Source: a virus. From it: a DNA stretch of 38,284 bases. The stretch spans positions 1 through 38,284 of IMG/VR virus record IMGVR_UViG_3300042380_000665; one strand, given 5' to 3'. Below the pieces are notes generated by a model. That model had not been told where the DNA came from, did not search any database, and saw only the letters and a list, made by a program, of their open reading frames with translations. Both the position numbers and the translations under genes were made by a program. How positions within the stretch are numbered: the stretch's first letter is position 1; each line of letters opens with the position of its first letter. Shown here piece after piece: positions 13,929 through 22,130 of the stretch.

Positions 13929-13972
13929 TCTCTTCTCTTCAACCAGAAACCTGAAACCAGAAACATGAAACA
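13929..13972 (+). repeat. GAAACC-type degenerate repeat in a leader
   Basis: The gap between genes contains CTTTTCTCTTCTCTTC followed by a run of CCAGAAACCTGAAACC-like units up to the next ATG. I associate such GAAACCTGAAACCAG strings with intergenic DNA of PVC-group bacteria. Here it replaces any recognisable SD for the exonuclease gene. Confidence 0.4.
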
Positions 13973-14513
13973 CATGCTCATAGACTTAGAAACCCTCGGC
14001 CTGCGCGAGGACCTTCCCCCCGGCGTCATGCCGGAAGTCGTTGAAGTCGGCGTCGTCATTTTCGACCCCGACAGCGGCGAAGTCACCGAAGAATTTTCCT
14101 TCTTCCCCGAACCCGACAACGGACAGTGTTCTTCCGCGACCGTCTGCTGGTGGATCGACCTGATCCGCGCGGGGCACCCCGCCGTCTGGCACGCCCGCCG
14201 ACAGGCCAAGGCCACCGACACCCTGAAACACGTTTGCATGTCCATCATTACCGCGTGGAACCGCAACGACTGCCAGGTTGTCTGGGGCAACGATCCCGAG
14301 ATGGACCTCTCCCCGATTGAAGTCTGGATGCGGAACCTCGATCTCCGCCGCCCCTGGGACTTCTTCGAACGGCAGGACCTCCGCACCCTCCGCAACAGCC
14401 TCCGCCTGAAATCTCCCAAACACGAAGGCCAGCACAGCGCCATTGCCGATGCCAAAGCCGAAGCGGAGTTTTGCTCCCGGATGCTCCAGGCGCTGAAAGG
14501 AGTGGCGGCATGA
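13965..14513 (+). CDS. DEDDh 3'-5' exonuclease (Rv2179c/DUF5051-like)
   Basis: A 182-residue RNase T/DnaQ-fold nuclease that removes nucleotides from 3' ends, using two metal ions. Motifs in order: Exo I LIDLETLG with D7 and E9; a WW segment and region to WGNDPEMD with D110 or D114 as the third acid; Exo III HSAIADA with H157 and D162, making it DEDDh. The VWGN-D phrase and PWDFFERQDLRTLRN segment fit the phage and Rac exoribonuclease-like family rather than DnaQ proofreading subunits. Possible role in phage recombination or RNA turnover. ATG 13965 is used; ATG 13974 is possible, and neither has an SD. The stop overlaps the next start. Confidence 0.85.
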   Translation: MKHMLIDLETLGLREDLPPGVMPEVVEVGVVIFDPDSGEVTEEFSFFPEPDNGQCSSATVCWWIDLIRAGHPAVWHARRQAKATDTLKHVCMSIITAWNRNDCQVVWGNDPEMDLSPIEVWMRNLDLRRPWDFFERQDLRTLRNSLRLKSPKHEGQHSAIADAKAEAEFCSRMLQALKGVAA

Positions 14514-14764
14514 ATGAGCCCATCCCATTCCCTGGCGTCCCTTCCGCGCCCGCGCCGTCGATGAAAGCCTCCGCGTCGGTGGTCTACAACGACACCCTGG
14601 GGCAGACGCTGACCATTCACGCGAAGCATGAAGACGGGCAAAACACTCTCGCCATCAACTTCAATCCGCCCCTGCCCAAAGACAAAGCCGTCAAGGATCC
14701 CTGCGGCCTGATCGAAGGGCTGTTTCATATGATCGACTTCCTGCGCGGCGGGGGTGAGGGATGA
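14510..14764 (+). CDS. uncharacterised protein, 84 aa
   Basis: An 84-residue protein coupled to the exonuclease by an ATGA overlap and to the next gene by another. The first 20 residues are Pro-rich (PFPGVPSAPAPSM); the rest has beta-type alternation (VVYNDTLGQTLTIHAKH) and ends DFLRGGGEG. No family recognised. Confidence 0.65.
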   Translation: MNEPIPFPGVPSAPAPSMKASASVVYNDTLGQTLTIHAKHEDGQNTLAINFNPPLPKDKAVKDPCGLIEGLFHMIDFLRGGGEG

Positions 14765-15003
14765 CCCCGAAAACGTTACGGGCGAAGATCGACTTTTTTG
14801 GGCAGAAGTGGTCAAACACAACGTACTGGACGCAGACGGATGTGGAGTGGTGCGGCAAAATGCTGGCGAAGATTGATTATCTGGCCGGCTGGGAGAGAGT
14901 GGCTTCGGAGTCGCCGCGGTTCACAGCGGACCATGTGGCGAAGGCGCGGAAAACCCGCGAAGCGCGGAACCCACAACCGGAAATGCTTTTCAACCACGGA
15001 TGA
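14761..15003 (+). CDS. uncharacterised protein ending in a host-type repeat
   Basis: An 80-residue protein with aromatic-rich helices (FFGQKWSNTTYWTQTDVEWC). Its last residues and its stop codon are supplied by a CACGGATGAACA repeat that begins at 14993, so the original C-terminus was probably cut or replaced by that repeat. Last gene before the terminator at 15053. Function unknown. Confidence 0.6.
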   Translation: MTPKTLRAKIDFFGQKWSNTTYWTQTDVEWCGKMLAKIDYLAGWERVASESPRFTADHVAKARKTREARNPQPEMLFNHG

Positions 15004-15017
15004 ACACGGATGAACAC
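14993..15017 (+). repeat. CACGGATGAA tandem repeat, PVC-type
   Basis: Two units of CACGGATGAA-CA follow an ACC start. The same element occurs, longer and as an inverted pair, at 22824-22986. It overlaps the end of the 14761 gene and provides its TGA stop. Confidence 0.7.
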
Positions 15018-15052
15018 CCGATAACAATACGCCTGTACACCTTTGTTTTAAC

Positions 15053-15083
15053 GCCCCCGGCCCTGCGCCGGGGGCTTTGTTTT
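15053..15083 (+). terminator. strong intrinsic terminator
   Basis: GCCCCCGG (15053-15060) pairs with CCGGGGGC (15068-15075) across seven bases, then TTTGTTTT. This is the most convincing rho-independent terminator between packaging and capsid genes, and implies that the scaffold and capsid genes are transcribed from a start downstream of it. Confidence 0.85.
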
Positions 15084-15258
15084 GTGGTGTTTGTTTTCTC
15101 ATTTTGTTTGTTCGGTTGCGTAAGTCGGCGCGTAAGTAGTAAACAGGACTCGTACTGTTGCCCGTCCTTGCGGGGTGGTCAGCCGGCACTGGAGAGCCGT
15201 GAATCTCCTGAACCCCCGGTCCGCTGGTCAGGACCTAAATCCGACCTGGAGAACGACG
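15084..15258 (+). promoter_or_regulatory. leader region of the capsid operon
   Basis: A 175-base gap after the terminator that must contain the capsid promoter. A TTGCGT at 15116-15121 with TAAACA at 15140-15145 (18-bp spacer) is a weak candidate. The leader also has a GGTCC/GGACC inverted repeat shortly before GGAG, the ribosome binding site of the scaffold-like gene. Nothing else is recognised. Confidence 0.3.
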
Positions 15259-16269
15259 ATGTTTGAAGATACCGACACTTCCGATGCCTTGCATGAGCTG
15301 GACATTTCCGACCTGGCAACTTCCATCCTGGATGACCTGCCCGGCGATGAGCCCGCCCCCGGATCCGCAAAGACTGAAAAGCCGCCCGTGAAGAAGGCCA
15401 CAAAGCCGACGGTGCAGGAAGTCGAAACGGAAGACGATGACGAGGAAGACCTGGAAGAAGAGGACCCGGACGAGGAGGAGGACGACGCGGACGATGAATC
15501 CGCCGAGGACGATTCCGAAGACGGGGAGGATGACGACGAGGAAGAGAAGCAGCCCCCGGCCATTGCGAAGATGCAGAAACGCATCGACACGGTGACCGCG
15601 AAATTCAAGGCGGAGGCCGAACGGGCCGAGAAGCTGGAGCGGGAACTGGAGGAGGCGGAAGCCAAACTTCAGGAACGCGCGGCGGAACGGGCCCCCTCCA
15701 CCTTCCGGACCCCGGCGGACGTGGACCAGCGGGCGGAGAAGCTCACAAGGCTGATTCCGTACCTGGAAAGCGAAATCGCGGGTCTCCCCAGCTTCACCAA
15801 GGACCCGGTCTCCGGGGAGAAGGTGGAGAACATGGTGGAGATCGAGGGTCAGGAATACCCGGTGGCGGCGATCCGCCAGCGCGTGGCGGAGTTGCAGGAG
15901 GAACGGCGTGAACTTCCCGAAACGAAGAAGCGCCTGGAATCCCGCATCACCGAAGACGCGAAGGCCCGCAGTCTCTTCCCGGCGGCCTGGAAGCGGGGAA
16001 CCCCCGCCTACGAGGCCCGCCGCAGCCTGTTGCGCGAACATCCCGAGCTGGCGAATGCCGGTGACCGGGTGGTGGCGCAGGCGGTGATCGGCGTCCTGAC
16101 GCTGAAGGAACGGGAGGCGCGGCGCGTCGCCCCGGGCAAGAAGGCGTCCAAAGGCATGAAGTCGAAAGCGGCGGTGGAAACCCGCGCGCCCAGCAAGACC
16201 CGCAAAACCCCGCGACTGGAAGGCGTGGACGAGGAAATCGGCGATTTGGCCGCCTCGCTCGACGACTGA
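15259..16269 (+). CDS. scaffold-like acidic coiled-coil protein
   Basis: A 336-residue protein just before the capsid gene. Residues about 55-100 are almost purely Asp/Glu, about 110-165 form a long charged coiled coil (AKFKAEAERAEKLERELEEA), about 180-290 are helical, and the C-terminal 40 are Lys/Arg-rich before an acidic end. High charge, coiled coil, a basic C-terminal region and the place before the major capsid gene are all typical of assembly scaffolds, which fill the procapsid and leave on packaging. No protease motif seen. ATG at 15259 has GGAG eight bases upstream. Inferred from architecture, not homology. Confidence 0.65.
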   Translation: MFEDTDTSDALHELDISDLATSILDDLPGDEPAPGSAKTEKPPVKKATKPTVQEVETEDDDEEDLEEEDPDEEEDDADDESAEDDSEDGEDDDEEEKQPPAIAKMQKRIDTVTAKFKAEAERAEKLERELEEAEAKLQERAAERAPSTFRTPADVDQRAEKLTRLIPYLESEIAGLPSFTKDPVSGEKVENMVEIEGQEYPVAAIRQRVAELQEERRELPETKKRLESRITEDAKARSLFPAAWKRGTPAYEARRSLLREHPELANAGDRVVAQAVIGVLTLKEREARRVAPGKKASKGMKSKAAVETRAPSKTRKTPRLEGVDEEIGDLAASLDD

Positions 16270-16302
16270 ACCGAAACCGAAACACATCACGGAGAAACTC
16301 CA

Positions 16303-17301
16303 ATGCCCGGCATTTACGAAGCCCAAATTCCCCTGCGCGACTTGGCACGCATGGACAAGATCATCAACACCAAGGCGCACGACGCGAAATTCTTCAGTGC
16401 GCTCCAGAAGCCCTCCACCATCGCCCAGCTCGACTACTCGTGGCAGCTCGCCGCGCGCAAGCGCACCGGCCACCGCGGCGCGAAGGACGGAGAAGACCAG
16501 ACCACCTTCGACAGCCAGCGGCGCATCGCCGCGAAAATGCGCTGCATGGAGCTGCGCGACGCGTGGCACGTGAGCCAGAAGACGGACGACACCGAGCAGA
16601 TTGCCGGACCTGAAAAGGCCGTGCAGAAAGCCGAATCCTCGATCCGCCTCAAGGAGAAGATCCAGGCCCGCTGTCTCTCCGACGCTGTTCCCTACCAGGA
16701 AGCCGGCGCGGAAGAAGACGCTTTTGGCGGCGTGTTCTGGTGGTTCTTCTCCGGCGTGAGCGACTACTACACCCTTCCCGAAGCCTACCGCGTGAGCAGC
16801 GCCTGTTTGTATCAGGCCGCCCTGGCGGACTTCAGCGAGAAGGATTTCGAAGCCATGATCGCCCAGGCGTTCAAAGACCGCAACGGCGGCGAAATCACCC
16901 TCGACGGCTGGGTGGGCATCGACCTGAAGAATCGCTTCAACGACTTCAGCGCCTACGACACCGACAACAACCTCGGGAACAACCTGCGCCAGTACACCTA
17001 TGACCAGAAGGCCAAAACGGTGATGCGCTGCGTGGACTTCCTGATCATGTCGGAAGGCCTGGTGCGCCTGCACCCCACGACCTACCTGCTGCGCGACCGC
17101 GACACGGGCGACAGCCATGCCGACGCGCACCGTTCGGGCGTGTTCCTGGACATGAATGAGTGGTACTTCCGCTTCAACGTGCCCTTCCGTCACAAGGACA
17201 ACACCGACGAAGGCGGCGGTCCCCGCGGCCACTGGAAATCCACCGGCGTCCTTCACCCCGGCACCGTGGTGGGCCAGCTCGCCATCCGCTGCAACGCGTG
17301 A
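16303..17301 (+). CDS. major capsid protein, SU10/DUF5309-like
   Basis: A 332-residue protein after GGAGAAA. The phrases LDYSWQLAARKRTGHRGAK, LRDAWHVSQKTDDTEQIAG and AVQKAESSIRLKEKIQARC resemble the N-terminal half of SU10-type (DUF5309) capsid proteins: a W-x-x-D/A strand, an H-x-S loop, then a long spine helix with an E/K-rich pattern. The C-terminal half has beta-rich repeats ending in a GTVVGQLAIRCN strand. It would build the icosahedral shell in the HK97 fold. Position between scaffold-like and decoration-like genes agrees. Family call is by eye. Confidence 0.75.
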   Translation: MPGIYEAQIPLRDLARMDKIINTKAHDAKFFSALQKPSTIAQLDYSWQLAARKRTGHRGAKDGEDQTTFDSQRRIAAKMRCMELRDAWHVSQKTDDTEQIAGPEKAVQKAESSIRLKEKIQARCLSDAVPYQEAGAEEDAFGGVFWWFFSGVSDYYTLPEAYRVSSACLYQAALADFSEKDFEAMIAQAFKDRNGGEITLDGWVGIDLKNRFNDFSAYDTDNNLGNNLRQYTYDQKAKTVMRCVDFLIMSEGLVRLHPTTYLLRDRDTGDSHADAHRSGVFLDMNEWYFRFNVPFRHKDNTDEGGGPRGHWKSTGVLHPGTVVGQLAIRCNA

Positions 17302-17393
17302 CCTCTCGGCAACCCCGGCGCGTGACGGCGTTATGACCCGCCACGTTCCGGGGGAGCCACCCAACCTCTCATTCCTTTCTGGAGAAAACGATC

Positions 17394-17975
17394 ATGGAAA
17401 AACATAATCTCACCCTGCAAGAGCAGGCCGCCATCGGGGCCAACACCCTGGTGATCATCACCGCCGACGACCTTACCGAGGCCACGGCGAACACCGCGCA
17501 GACGCTGCAGGTGCTCACCCGCAAAGCCGGACAGGCCGTCCGCTTCGTGAAACACGTGCTTGTGACGCCCTTCAAGGACGCCTCCGACGCCGCGTTCAAC
17601 ACCTGCGCCGCCGTGCTGGGGGATGGTGGCAACACCTCCCGCTACATGGGCAGCACGGAGCTGAATGAAAACGGCACGGAAATCAAGCTGAAGTTCGGCC
17701 AGAGCGCCACAGGGATCGCCGCCCTCACCTCCGCCACCGTGACAACCCCCAACGGTTCCGACGCGGGCACCACCCAGACCCTGGCCAATGCCCTCAAGGC
17801 GGAGATCAACAAGGTCATCGCCGACCTGGGCGCGATCCGCACGGAGCTGATCGAATCGCCGTTCTACATCTACGGCGCTGACGACACGGTGGACCTCGTG
17901 GTCTCCTCCATGGCCGACAAGAGCCTGGTGAACATCGACACGGGTGAACTGCACCTGTTCTTCGACCTGCAATAA
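17394..17975 (+). CDS. head decoration / capsid-associated protein (putative)
   Basis: A 193-residue protein following the capsid gene after GGAG. Phrases such as LVIITADDLTEATANTAQTL, FVKHVLVTPFKDASDAAFNT and LGDGGNTSRYMGSTELNENG resemble small beta-rich proteins found after DUF5309-like capsid genes and thought to decorate the head. No signal peptide or cysteine pattern. Function inferred from location and this resemblance; a minor head protein is the alternative. Confidence 0.6.
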   Translation: MEKHNLTLQEQAAIGANTLVIITADDLTEATANTAQTLQVLTRKAGQAVRFVKHVLVTPFKDASDAAFNTCAAVLGDGGNTSRYMGSTELNENGTEIKLKFGQSATGIAALTSATVTTPNGSDAGTTQTLANALKAEINKVIADLGAIRTELIESPFYIYGADDTVDLVVSSMADKSLVNIDTGELHLFFDLQ

Positions 17976-17989
17976 TCACCTCCCTGGGG

Positions 17990-18031
17990 TCCGCCCGGTC
18001 AGAGTCTCCTTTCCTCTGGGGGCCGGGCGGA
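17990..18031 (+). terminator. stem-loop after the decoration gene
   Basis: TCCGCCCGG (17990-17998) pairs with CCGGGCGGA (18023-18031); inside the loop CAGAG and CTCTG can form a second stem. No T-run follows (ATTCCCACCC), so it may be a partial terminator or a processing or stabilising element that sets the high level of capsid and decoration mRNA against the downstream genes. Confidence 0.5.
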
Positions 18032-18047
18032 TTCCCACCCTTTTGCC

Positions 18048-18488
18048 ATGAGCGACACGATCACCGTCGAAAACACCTCCCTGCGCGACAGCCAACTGGC
18101 GCTGGCGAGGGAACTGCCCGAAACCCGCCCTTTCCTGCACGGAGAGGGGCACATGGGTTTGCGCGTGCATGAAGACGTGTATGAGAACGCCCGCCTGGCC
18201 AACCTCCGCGAAATGAACGGCGGCAACATCTGGGACGAGCCCGAGTTCCGCGCCGACATGCTGCGGCGTCATCCGGAGATCAGCGGGAAAGTCCGATCCT
18301 CCAGCTTCCGCGTGCACCGCACGGCGGGACCGCTGACGGCCCCCAGGAACCGATTTGGAAAAGTGTCGCGGCGCATCTGGTTTGAACCCGGACGCCGCAT
18401 TGAAGAAGCGGACGGGATCCGCGAGATTCACGATTTGGACAGCGGCGCGGTCCGCCGCTACAACATGAAAACCGGGGAGCGGCTGTGA
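18048..18488 (+). CDS. uncharacterised structural-region protein, 146 aa
   Basis: A 146-residue protein with no SD in front of its ATG. It is Arg-rich and helical in the first half (LREMNGGNIWDEPEFRADML) and ends with a KTGERL strand. No family recognised. Its place between head and adaptor genes suggests a head-completion or virion protein. Confidence 0.6.
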   Translation: MSDTITVENTSLRDSQLALARELPETRPFLHGEGHMGLRVHEDVYENARLANLREMNGGNIWDEPEFRADMLRRHPEISGKVRSSSFRVHRTAGPLTAPRNRFGKVSRRIWFEPGRRIEEADGIREIHDLDSGAVRRYNMKTGERL

Positions 18489-19279
18489 GCACGTACCTGG
18501 ACGACTACTACGGGGCGCAGATCCGCACGGTGTCGTTCAAGACGCTGTATGACCGCGTGGTGCGCGAGGTGGGGCTGATCCCCGAGACCTGGAACCCCAG
18601 CGCCTACCAGAAGGACCAGCTTTGCGATTTCATTTCCGATCGCCTCCAGAAAGCCTACGAGGCCGACTGGTGGACGGCGCTAAGTCCCATCATCGAGAAG
18701 GCCGTGAGCGGAGACGCGACCACGGGCTATTACGTGCCCAAGGCCGTGATTCCCAGCGGGGCCGGAGCCCCGGCCAGCGGCGTGAGCCTGGTGCACATGG
18801 ACGCCATTCGCTGGATTACCACTCTCAACCCGGCGGTGGCGAGGCGTCCCAAGGCCTTGCCCTACCGCCTCAGCGACCGGGGGATTGAACTGCCCACGGA
18901 TGCCCCGGCCACCGTGTGGATTCAGTTCCGCCTGGCCCCTCCGCGCGTGACGATCACCACCACCTACAGCGGCGCGGCCAGCTACGGCCGGGACGCCCTG
19001 GTGTACGACGGCAGCGCCCACTGTTACCGCAGTCTCCAGGACAGCAACAGCGGTAACGCCCTCAGCCTGAAGGTGTATTGGGAGAAGCAGCACATTCCCG
19101 CCCTGTTCCTGCGCTACGTGGCGCGGGGAGTGCGGGCCGACTGGCTGCGCCTCCAGGGGGACAGCCAGCAGGCGGCGGACGCCGAAAGCGGCCGAGCCCA
19201 GGCCGAACTGGAACGACTGCAAGGAAACGACCGCGACGCGCAGCGGCAGCAGGAAAGCGCCCATGTTGTACTCACCTAA
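18485..19279 (+). CDS. head-tail adaptor-like protein
   Basis: A 264-residue protein with a GTG start in a four-base overlap. The N-terminal helix region (FKTLYDRVVREVGLIPETWN through LCDFISDRLQKAYEADWW) and the C-terminal helix set (LFLRYVARGVRADWLRLQGD, then an Ala/Glu-rich helix to about 250) match the general form of podovirus head-tail adaptors that bind under the portal. The middle holds beta strands. It is the best candidate for the ring linking the portal to the short tail. Named by position and fold impression only. Confidence 0.55.
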   Translation: MSTYLDDYYGAQIRTVSFKTLYDRVVREVGLIPETWNPSAYQKDQLCDFISDRLQKAYEADWWTALSPIIEKAVSGDATTGYYVPKAVIPSGAGAPASGVSLVHMDAIRWITTLNPAVARRPKALPYRLSDRGIELPTDAPATVWIQFRLAPPRVTITTTYSGAASYGRDALVYDGSAHCYRSLQDSNSGNALSLKVYWEKQHIPALFLRYVARGVRADWLRLQGDSQQAADAESGRAQAELERLQGNDRDAQRQQESAHVVLT

Positions 19280-19294
19280 ACAAGGAACCCCGTT

Positions 19295-19627
19295 ATGAGC
19301 CGCCCCAACGTTACCCAAGTCAATGCCCTACAGAGCCAGATTACCATTGCGGGATCCGGACGCAGCCTCACCGTGGATGCCACCGTGGGAGGCGTTCAAC
19401 TCGTCGCCGCCGCTGTTCCCGAAGACACACGGATCGTGAAGATCCAGGTGCAGGGCGCGGATGTGCGGATGACGACCGACGGAACGGCCCCTGTTGCCAC
19501 CACCACCGGGGATCTGCTGCGGGCGGATACGTGGGTGTATTTGTCGCGGCAGCAGGCCCTGGCCGCGAAGTTTATCCGCGAAACCGCCACCAGCGCGACT
19601 GTCCGGTCCGAAGCCCTCACCTCCTAA
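19295..19627 (+). CDS. uncharacterised beta-rich virion protein, 110 aa
   Basis: A 110-residue protein starting seven bases after AAGGAA. It is composed almost entirely of short strands (QSQITIAGSGRSLTVDATV, TRIVKIQVQGADVRMTTDG) ending in a helix and strand (QQALAAKFIRETATSATVRS). Such small jelly-roll-like proteins in this position are often tail or neck components. No motif allows more. Confidence 0.6.
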   Translation: MSRPNVTQVNALQSQITIAGSGRSLTVDATVGGVQLVAAAVPEDTRIVKIQVQGADVRMTTDGTAPVATTTGDLLRADTWVYLSRQQALAAKFIRETATSATVRSEALTS

Positions 19628-19633
19628 GCCGCC

Positions 19634-21460
19634 ATGCTCGCCGTACAGCCCAACGAACGCCGTGCCAACATTCTCCCGCCGGGCGGAATCCTCCGCAGCG
19701 GGGCGTTGGCGCTGTTGCAGGATGCACCAGCCGATGGGGTTGTGGCCGACCGCAGCGGGGCCGGAAACAACATGGTGCTGGCCTCTGGCCGCTGCATTGT
19801 CACGGACGGCATCACGGATTATGCGTGGTTTCCCAACAGCACAAATTTTAATTTCGCCAGAAAGACGGTTATGATTTCCGTCTGTCTGTTTGTAACCGCA
19901 TGGCCCGCTGCGAACGCCACCATTTTCGAGCGGCAAGGTGGGAGTAATGGAGGTTACTGGTTCCTTTCTGAACACTCATCCAGCACCATGACGTTTATTT
20001 CCCGACAGCCGGCCAGCGCGAGCGTCCACAGCCTGGTCCGTTTCCCCCGTCCCGCATTAAACGCCTGGGCGAAAATCGACCTGACCGTTACAAATGGTGT
20101 TCTCACAGCGGCTACCGTCAACGGAGTCGCGCAAACATTGACGGTTGCAACAGCCCCCACAGGAACCTATGGGGATCGTGCAGACAGACTCTCCGTTGCA
20201 GCTTGGACAAGCGGAAGCGTAACCCCTGCCAGCTTTCTCGCCGCGCGAATCGCGGCTCTTACTTTCACAGAAGGTACGACGCTCCTTTTCCGCGCCCTGC
20301 TCAATTCCCACGCCAGCGGAGACCTCAACACTCTCACCGCGCTGGACTCCAGCGGGAACGGTCTGCACGGAACGTTTGTCGGTTGTGATGGATTGACAGG
20401 AATCGGCATCCCGGCGGAAGTGCGGGGGCTGGGGGCGTATGCGGATTATATGTGGTTCGACGGGGCTTCTAGCGGAGCTGTGGTGCAGATTCCTGCGTTA
20501 ACCATACCCGGTGAGTTCGTTATTGAGTTCTCTGGCAGGTTGATTACTCCTGTGCAGCAACAATACGTTTTCGGGTCAGTCTCAGGAGATTCGCTTATCT
20601 CTATTACAACTACAACGTTCAGAGTACGAAACTCTTCCGGCACACAATCGTCCGCGATCATACCCAACCTAAATGGTACAGATGTGCAAATTCGCATAGT
20701 TCGTAATTCATCCAATGTAATCACATTGTCTAATTTTGGCGTAACGTTAGCCAGTTTAACTCTTTCCGGAACTCTAGTTTTCAACCTCATAGGCGGAGCT
20801 GGGACCAGTAGGTTCAGAGGTTACATGCGCGGGGTTAGAGTTGACGTGGGGGCCACAGGGACGTGGACGTTTGTTGCCGAGGGTAATGGTGTTACGTCCG
20901 CAGCGTGGGGCGGCGGCACCGTTTCCGGCTCCCCGCTGACCATCGGCCAACTGCGCTATATGCCTGTCCCCCAAACGGCGGCGATGGATTGGAACAAGGA
21001 CGGTGCGATGTTGGTTCCGCAAACGCCGAATGGACTGGACGCGCAGGGCAACGCCATTTCCCTTCCCCGCCCGCATCCCGCGTTCCTGAATTTCCCGGAG
21101 CAGGGCGAGAGCGGAGTGATTACCACCGTCCCCGGCGTGCGGACATTTTCCTTCTGGTGTTACTGGGACGGCGTGACGGCGAAGAAATTGATCGACCTGG
21201 GAACGCCGGAAATCAACGTCACCTCCGGTGGAGTGGTTTCAACAACTGGAATTACTTCCCCCACTCTTTATGTGGACGGCGTTGCTTCCACCGCGCTGAC
21301 CGTTGGGTATCACCAGATTGCTGTTACCAGCGCAACGGCGTTTGATTGCACGCCTGTCACGGCAACGGTGCAGAGCGGCGATCATTTGTTTTATTCGACG
21401 GTTCTGACGGCCTCTCAAATCACTCAAAACTTCCGATCCACCAGGAGCAAATACGCATGA
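19634..21460 (+). CDS. tail fibre / receptor-binding protein with lectin-like domains
   Basis: A 608-residue protein with no SD. After a short N-terminal segment (GALALLQDAPADGVVADRSG), residues about 40-220 and about 260-420 each show the strand pattern of concanavalin/LamG-like jelly rolls, including ALDSSGNGLHGTFVG between them, a phrase usual at LamG domain borders. A third C-terminal domain (about 500-605) repeats the theme. Lectin-like domains of this kind mediate host surface or glycan binding, so this is the most likely host-range determinant. The stretch 20440-20860 is lower in G/C than the flanks, as expected if the second domain was swapped in. Confidence 0.7.
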   Translation: MLAVQPNERRANILPPGGILRSGALALLQDAPADGVVADRSGAGNNMVLASGRCIVTDGITDYAWFPNSTNFNFARKTVMISVCLFVTAWPAANATIFERQGGSNGGYWFLSEHSSSTMTFISRQPASASVHSLVRFPRPALNAWAKIDLTVTNGVLTAATVNGVAQTLTVATAPTGTYGDRADRLSVAAWTSGSVTPASFLAARIAALTFTEGTTLLFRALLNSHASGDLNTLTALDSSGNGLHGTFVGCDGLTGIGIPAEVRGLGAYADYMWFDGASSGAVVQIPALTIPGEFVIEFSGRLITPVQQQYVFGSVSGDSLISITTTTFRVRNSSGTQSSAIIPNLNGTDVQIRIVRNSSNVITLSNFGVTLASLTLSGTLVFNLIGGAGTSRFRGYMRGVRVDVGATGTWTFVAEGNGVTSAAWGGGTVSGSPLTIGQLRYMPVPQTAAMDWNKDGAMLVPQTPNGLDAQGNAISLPRPHPAFLNFPEQGESGVITTVPGVRTFSFWCYWDGVTAKKLIDLGTPEINVTSGGVVSTTGITSPTLYVDGVASTALTVGYHQIAVTSATAFDCTPVTATVQSGDHLFYSTVLTASQITQNFRSTRSKYA

Positions 21461-21852
21461 ACGACCCCATTTCAGGAGAACCCGTGATCGCGCCGCAATA
21501 TGTTGTGGTGTCTGCCAACGGCTACCGGACCTTGCCTGTCCCGGATGTGATGCGGGAGCGGCGCGGGCGCATGTTTACCCAGGACGATCCGCCCGTGGAA
21601 ATCGAGCCGACGCTGGACCAGTTCCTGACGTTTCTGAACCAACCCGTTCGTTTCATCCGGGTGGTCGATGGGGTGAAAGTCAACGGGACACCAGATGACT
21701 TCAGTTATTGCGTTTTCAAAATCCCAGGTCTGGACGTCACAGAAATGCAGGCCATGGATCCGCTGCTCACGGCCATGAACAAGAAATGGTACGAGGTCTT
21801 TATCCCGTACTCCAAGGCGCTGGAGCTGACGGCGGTGGAGGATTCGCTGTGA
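21457..21852 (+). CDS. uncharacterised protein after the tail fibre, 131 aa
   Basis: A 131-residue protein with AGGAG nine bases before its ATG, overlapping the fibre stop by four. The sequence QYVVVSANGYRTLPVPDVMRE then helical and strand parts (FIRVVDGVKVNGTPDDFSY) is not recognised. Its coupling to the fibre suggests a fibre chaperone or tail component. Confidence 0.65.
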   Translation: MNDPISGEPVIAPQYVVVSANGYRTLPVPDVMRERRGRMFTQDDPPVEIEPTLDQFLTFLNQPVRFIRVVDGVKVNGTPDDFSYCVFKIPGLDVTEMQAMDPLLTAMNKKWYEVFIPYSKALELTAVEDSL

Positions 21853-22127
21853 AAACGCTTCTGCTGATTCTTTGCCTTGCGCTTTCCGCCTGCGGTTTTC
21901 GCCCTGTGCCTCCGCGCCCACGAGAGAACCCCCCGGAAGCCACAGCCTTCGCGCATGTGGTCGTTGCCACCGTTTCCCATGCCGCCGATGGGGCACCGCT
22001 GGTCCGGGATCCGCAGGGGCGTTTTGCGAAGTGGTACTGGCAGGCAGGACGCCTGCATGTGCCGGAAGGCATCCGCGCCGACGAACTTGCTTTCGCCCTT
22101 GCCCAATCCCCAACCGGAGAACCCTGA
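21849..22127 (+). CDS. small lipoprotein, possible spanin subunit
   Basis: A 92-residue protein with a GTG start seven bases after GGAGG. Residues 1-15 form a lipoprotein signal peptide with lipobox LSAC (lipidated Cys at 15), followed by a Pro/Arg-rich stretch (RPVPPRPRENPP). A small Pro-rich lipoprotein next to a holin-like gene recalls outer-membrane spanins, which would require a Gram-negative host; no matching inner-membrane spanin with a long periplasmic coil is seen. Role inferred. Confidence 0.65.
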   Translation: MKTLLLILCLALSACGFRPVPPRPRENPPEATAFAHVVVATVSHAADGAPLVRDPQGRFAKWYWQAGRLHVPEGIRADELAFALAQSPTGEP

Positions 22128-22130
22128 ACC

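Noticed and set aside
15175-15258. Upstream start for the scaffold-like protein
   Set aside because: The extension runs through the leader with its inverted repeat and has no SD; GGAG points to the ATG at 15259.
15235-17364. 709-codon minus-strand open frame opposite scaffold and capsid
   Set aside because: The frame exists only because acidic codons on the plus strand read as Leu/Phe/Val on the minus strand; the plus-strand genes have clear signals.
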